Of a stretch of DNA of 16,714 nt, positions 14,601 through 16,714 are shown piece after piece. The notes under the pieces are model-generated. The model saw only the letters and a list, made by a program, of their open reading frames with translations. It searched no databases and had not been told where the DNA came from. This stretch comes from Bacillota bacterium. Lineage in GTDB: Bacteria; Bacillota; Syntrophomonadia; Syntrophomonadales; Syntrophomonadaceae. The stretch's first letter is position 1; each line of letters opens with the position of its first letter. The stretch is taken from the NCBI GenBank assembly GCA_023395515.1, contig JAEWZB010000064.1, forward strand, positions 1 through 16,714, read 5' to 3'. The position numbers and the translations under genes are program-made.

Positions 14601-16714
14601 TCCGGAGGCGCTGCTATGGTATAGGCGGCGGTCAGTATTTCGCTGTCGGTCATGCCGGTTTTTACGGCTATGGCTTTGATGGTCACCGCTTTGGTTATGG
14701 TTATGGGAGCAGTGTATGGGGTACTGCTGCCGGTTGGTGTACTGTCATCGGTGGTATAGTATATGGTTGCTCCGGCAGTACCGGTGGTTAATTCTACTGT
14801 TGTTCCTGCTGGTACTGCTCCGGCTGCGGGATTAGCAGTTGGGATTACTACCGATGGTGCTATGGTATAGGCAACTGTCAATATTTCGCTGTTGGTCATA
14901 CCTGCTTTTATTGCTATGGCTTTGATGGTCACAACGGTGTTTATGGTGATAGGACCGGTATATTCCGTACTACTAGTGGTTGGTGTATTGCCATCGGTAG
15001 TGTAGTGTATCTTGGCTCCGCCTGTGGTGGTGCTTAATGTAACTTCAGTTCCTGCTGGTACTGCTCCGGCTGCGGGATTAGCGGTCGGGGTTGCTGCCGA
15101 TGGTGCTATGGTATAGGCAGCTTCCAGCATTTCGCTGTTGGTCATACCTGCTTTTATAGCAATGGCTTTGATGGTCATAACTGTGTTTATGGTTATAGGA
15201 GCAGTGTATTGGGTACTGCTGCTGGTCGGGATAGTGCCGTCAGTGGTGTAGTGTATGGCTGCTCCGCCTGTGGTGGTGCTTAATGCTATCGTTGTGCCTG
15301 CAGGTACTTCCCCGGCTGCGGGACTAGCCACGGGAGTTACTACCTGAGCCGGGGGCAGGTCTACTGGTAGACTATTTATAGTACTCATAGCGACACTGGA
15401 AAAAACCAGTGTCGCACCGGTGACTGCTACTTCATTCGCAGCTCCCAGATTGTCAAAGGAAGCGATTCCTGAACTGGCTGTTTTAGTTGTGGCTCCGGTA
15501 AGGTTCCAAGCACCGCTGTCGCTTTTATCCGCGGTGATTACGGTGCTGTTATCATTGCTGCATATATTGCCGTAACTGTCTTTAAGGGTTATCTCGGGCT
15601 GCTGGTTGAACTGTCCTCCATTAACTGTCGGTGCTGTGAGGGCCTGGGTAAGGGTCATGGACGCTGCTGTCCCAGGAACCGGGGTGATGGAAAGGGTATT
15701 GGCGGCCGGGGTATTGACACCCGCGATACTGAAGCCAATCGTTTGAGCGGCGGCACGGTTCAAAACTAACTGAGGCGTTGCTTGGCCATTATTGAAGTCA
15801 ATACTTATAGTTGGGGATGAGCTTGTAATAGCAGTATCGTTGAAGCTGCCGTAACTGCCGTCGGGTGCAGGGGTACAGCCCGATAGGGTCACTTCTTTAG
15901 CTCCGTTAAATGATAGATCAGTTTCACTCAGAGCATTTTTAACGGTTAAGGTGATGGTGTTGCCAACTCCTACTACCGGTGTGGCGGAGGCAGGGGAGGC
16001 GGTAGCCGTATAGGCGGGTAAAGGCAGCATTTTTACCCGGATTTTCTCAGCCCCGGAAGAATTTGTTTCCTGCCAGGTTACATAAATTTTGCCGTCATCG
16101 GCTACGATGGACGTGTTTACGGCCTGCTTATCAGGGTCATAATTCAGTCCGGCAATATTGTTGCCGTCAATAAATGTACGAGTGCTGCCGTCGAATTTTG
16201 CCACGCGTATTTGATGGATGTAGGCCGAATCGCTTTCTCTTTCTTCATTCCAGGCTAAATACAGAAACCCGTTAGCTGCTACCCATGATGGATATCTGGC
16301 TACAGCCACAGGGTTGCGGTTGATGCCGGCATTTCCATCCTCATCTGCAAAAATCCAATTCGTTCCATCATATTTTTTTATATGGATTTGAGTTACGTAA
16401 TAACCAGCACCATCATCATAGCTATCTTCCATCCAGGCTAAATATAAGCCATTATTGACCATAAGCACCGGATTAGCAGATTTTTTCACATAATTATTGT
16501 TTAGCCCAGTACTCCCGCCTCCATCGATGAAGGTCCACGAGCTACCGCTGCCATCATATTTTTTTGCCCTTAATTGGTTTTGGTAAGAATCATCCACTTG
16601 TTCAATCCAGGTTATATATAGTTCATTGTTATAAGCAGCCAGACTTGGGCTGGTTCCATGTTTCAATGGGTCATAATTCAGTCCGGCAATATTGTTGCCG
16701 TCAATAAATGTACG
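11687..16714 (-). CDS. Giant SLH-anchored multidomain surface protein, 5' truncated
   Basis: 1675 residues are visible; the frame runs off the right edge, so signal peptide and start lie outside (a TTG at 16666 is internal). From the N-terminal side: propeller-like repeats with LYLAWxE / KxYDGxxWxFxDG cores (nt 16714-16030), Ig-like/Big domains (about 16000-15370), five chitobiase/HEX C-terminal-type repeats (15350-14105), a common Firmicute surface domain (AAITGVTAP..., 14095-13835), an X2-like domain (ATISPTTAVFDLDNPSD, 13830-13530), cadherin-like domains (13525-12965), a Ser/Thr/Pro/Gly linker with a TTTTT tract, an alpha/beta region ending in TTHFSLYAIGYNKVSF, and three SLH motifs (12235-11690) that bind pyruvylated wall polymer. 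The protein should sit on the S-layer or cell wall and bind glycans or other surfaces. No catalytic residues are evident. It converges on the AAA+ operon. Confidence 0.92.
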   Translation of the reverse strand, partial: RTFIDGNNIAGLNYDPLKHGTSPSLAAYNNELYITWIEQVDDSYQNQLRAKKYDGSGSSWTFIDGGGSTGLNNNYVKKSANPVLMVNNGLYLAWMEDSYDDGAGYYVTQIHIKKYDGTNWIFADEDGNAGINRNPVAVARYPSWVAANGFLYLAWNEERESDSAYIHQIRVAKFDGSTRTFIDGNNIAGLNYDPDKQAVNTSIVADDGKIYVTWQETNSSGAEKIRVKMLPLPAYTATASPASATPVVGVGNTITLTVKNALSETDLSFNGAKEVTLSGCTPAPDGSYGSFNDTAITSSSPTISIDFNNGQATPQLVLNRAAAQTIGFSIAGVNTPAANTLSITPVPGTAASMTLTQALTAPTVNGGQFNQQPEITLKDSYGNICSNDNSTVITADKSDSGAWNLTGATTKTASSGIASFDNLGAANEVAVTGATLVFSSVAMSTINSLPVDLPPAQVVTPVASPAAGEVPAGTTIALSTTTGGAAIHYTTDGTIPTSSSTQYTAPITINTVMTIKAIAIKAGMTNSEMLEAAYTIAPSAATPTANPAAGAVPAGTEVTLSTTTGGAKIHYTTDGNTPTTSSTEYTGPITINTVVTIKAIAIKAGMTNSEILTVAYTIAPSVVIPTANPAAGAVPAGTTVELTTGTAGATIYYTTDDSTPTGSSTPYTAPITITKAVTIKAIAVKTGMTDSEILTAAYTIAAPPEQAATPTANPPAGAVATGSTVSLSTTTAGATIYYTTDGSTPTTSNTEYTGPITINTVVTIKAIAIKAGMTNSAMLEAAYTIVPSVATPTANPPAGEVPADTKVTLSTTTAGAAIYYTTDGSTPTSSSTAYTAPITINTAMTIKGIAIKTGMTDSAILTAAYTIAPSVVTTAAITGVTAPMKGATPVTAITETAQYTGTVAWSPAHNPFAASTVYTATITLTPKAGYTLNGVTEDFFTVAGATTVSNTVNSGVITAIFPATAAITSATISPTTAVFDLDNPSDIVTSITWNDANTVTGVVYGSGVLESPRDFTIDVNTLTITEELLSGLNLSDGNIVEFNISFNVGESARLTIEAQQSYIPGTDASLSSLTVGGSTVSGFAAGIYSYNVELPYGTLPGSLPSIVAATASDLRAAVNITQAAALPGNAMIEVTAEDSTTKQIYTINFTLGTAPNTAPVRKAAVPATATASVTVNTAYTLNLATIFEDADADTLTYKVSVNEAANIGASANYSYIPSSTGTTTLVFKANDGTADSTDTYTVTLTAQAASSSGSGSSSTPTTPPAEPPKETPKTETTTTTGNTATATTTTTATVDNNGKATAAVTQDQISDAISQALAEAERQGSGIAAVVEIKVEAPADATTVETSMPKEAMELAADGKTYVLTVSTPIASLSFDANALSTIAGEAAEDINITASKVDVSTLSTEAQQAVGDRPVFNFSITSGDKTISEFGGNVSVAIPYTPKDGEDTEAIVIYYINSEGGLEVVSNCIYDQSTGTVIFNTTHFSLYAIGYNKVSFNDVAANAWYSKAVGFIAARAITGGTGDGNYSPDAQLTRGEFLVMMMKAYSIAPDLNPTNNFADAGNTWYTGHLATAKKLGISRGLGNNMFAPDQEITRQEMFTLLYNVLKLMGNLPKDSPGQTLSDFADAEDTATWAKDTMAFLVETGTIGGYDGKLFPTGTSTRAEMAQVLYNLLSK
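14105..15350 (-). repeat. Five tandem 82-residue CHB_HEX-type repeats
   Basis: Five copies of about 245 bases (one is 257) encode units starting near ATPTANPxAGxVPAG, passing through IYYTTDGSTPT and ending MTIKAIAIKAGMT...AAYTIAPS. The YTTDG-TP core is the signature of the chitobiase/beta-hexosaminidase C-terminal domain. The copies are closely similar in DNA, and copies 2 and 4 share extra identical stretches, consistent with recent duplication or conversion. This is a coding repeat, not CRISPR. Confidence 0.9.
16134..16180 (-). repeat. Internal copy of a perfect 47-bp repeat
   Basis: This segment is identical over 47 bases to 16668-16714, 534 bases (178 codons) away and in the same frame. 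Both encode the RTFIDGNNIAGLNYDP blade segment of the propeller-like region. Confidence 0.9.
16668..16714 (-). repeat. Edge copy of the 47-bp repeat
   Basis: Perfect partner of 16134-16180. The match reaches the last base of the window, so the true repeat may be longer. Confidence 0.9.

Noticed and set aside
14105..15350. CRISPR-like regular repeats
   Set aside because: Units of about 245 bases are in frame and encode a known protein domain; no short repeat/spacer pattern.
1..16714. tRNA, rRNA, transposase or CRISPR-Cas genes
   Set aside because: Looked for on both strands; none seen.

Overview
The window looks like part of the chromosome of an anaerobic, Gram-positive, low-to-medium-GC Firmicute of the Clostridia, perhaps Peptococcaceae- or Syntrophomonadaceae-like. 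The evidence is strong AGGAGG-type ribosome binding sites, a sigmaA-type promoter, a large SLH-domain surface protein, a PadR/DUF4097 operon and a Clostridia-style flavinylation cluster (FMN_bind/NosR-like, ApbE, NusG domain II). The genus is inferred from gene content only.

Layout. (1) 1-3164, plus strand: the 3' end of a NarL-type sensor histidine kinase, then a membrane protein joining a covalent-FMN domain to a NosR/NapH-like iron-sulfur core, an ApbE flavin transferase lipoprotein and a small NusG-domain-II protein. Together they predict an electron-transfer module at the outer face of the membrane. A terminator follows. (2) 3378-5403, plus: a clean promoter overlapped by a perfect 13-bp-arm palindrome drives a PadR repressor, a DUF1700-like membrane protein and a DUF4097 adhesin-like protein, the usual architecture of a small envelope-stress operon. 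(3) 5671-6090, plus: an unrecognised 139-residue protein with a very strong RBS. (4) 6464-11213, plus: three tightly packed genes. The first is a giant ATPase with an inactivated ClpB-type AAA+ domain followed by three tandem CbxX/CfqX AAA+ domains, broken near its end by a one-base insertion. It is followed by a four-TM protein and a single-pass protein with an outside domain. Near-identical 56-bp repeats, each carrying a terminator hairpin, lie on both sides of this block. (5) 11687-16714, minus: a very large, 5'-truncated SLH-anchored surface protein with propeller-like repeats, Ig-like domains, five chitobiase-C-terminal-type repeats, X2 and cadherin-like domains and three SLH motifs. Just past its stop codon, on the same strand, is an RNA resembling a c-di-GMP-I (GEMM) riboswitch abutting a strong terminator.

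The best candidates for something undescribed are the AAA+/membrane three-gene block and the orphan GEMM-like RNA, which points away from any gene on its own strand and toward the antisense strand of that block.
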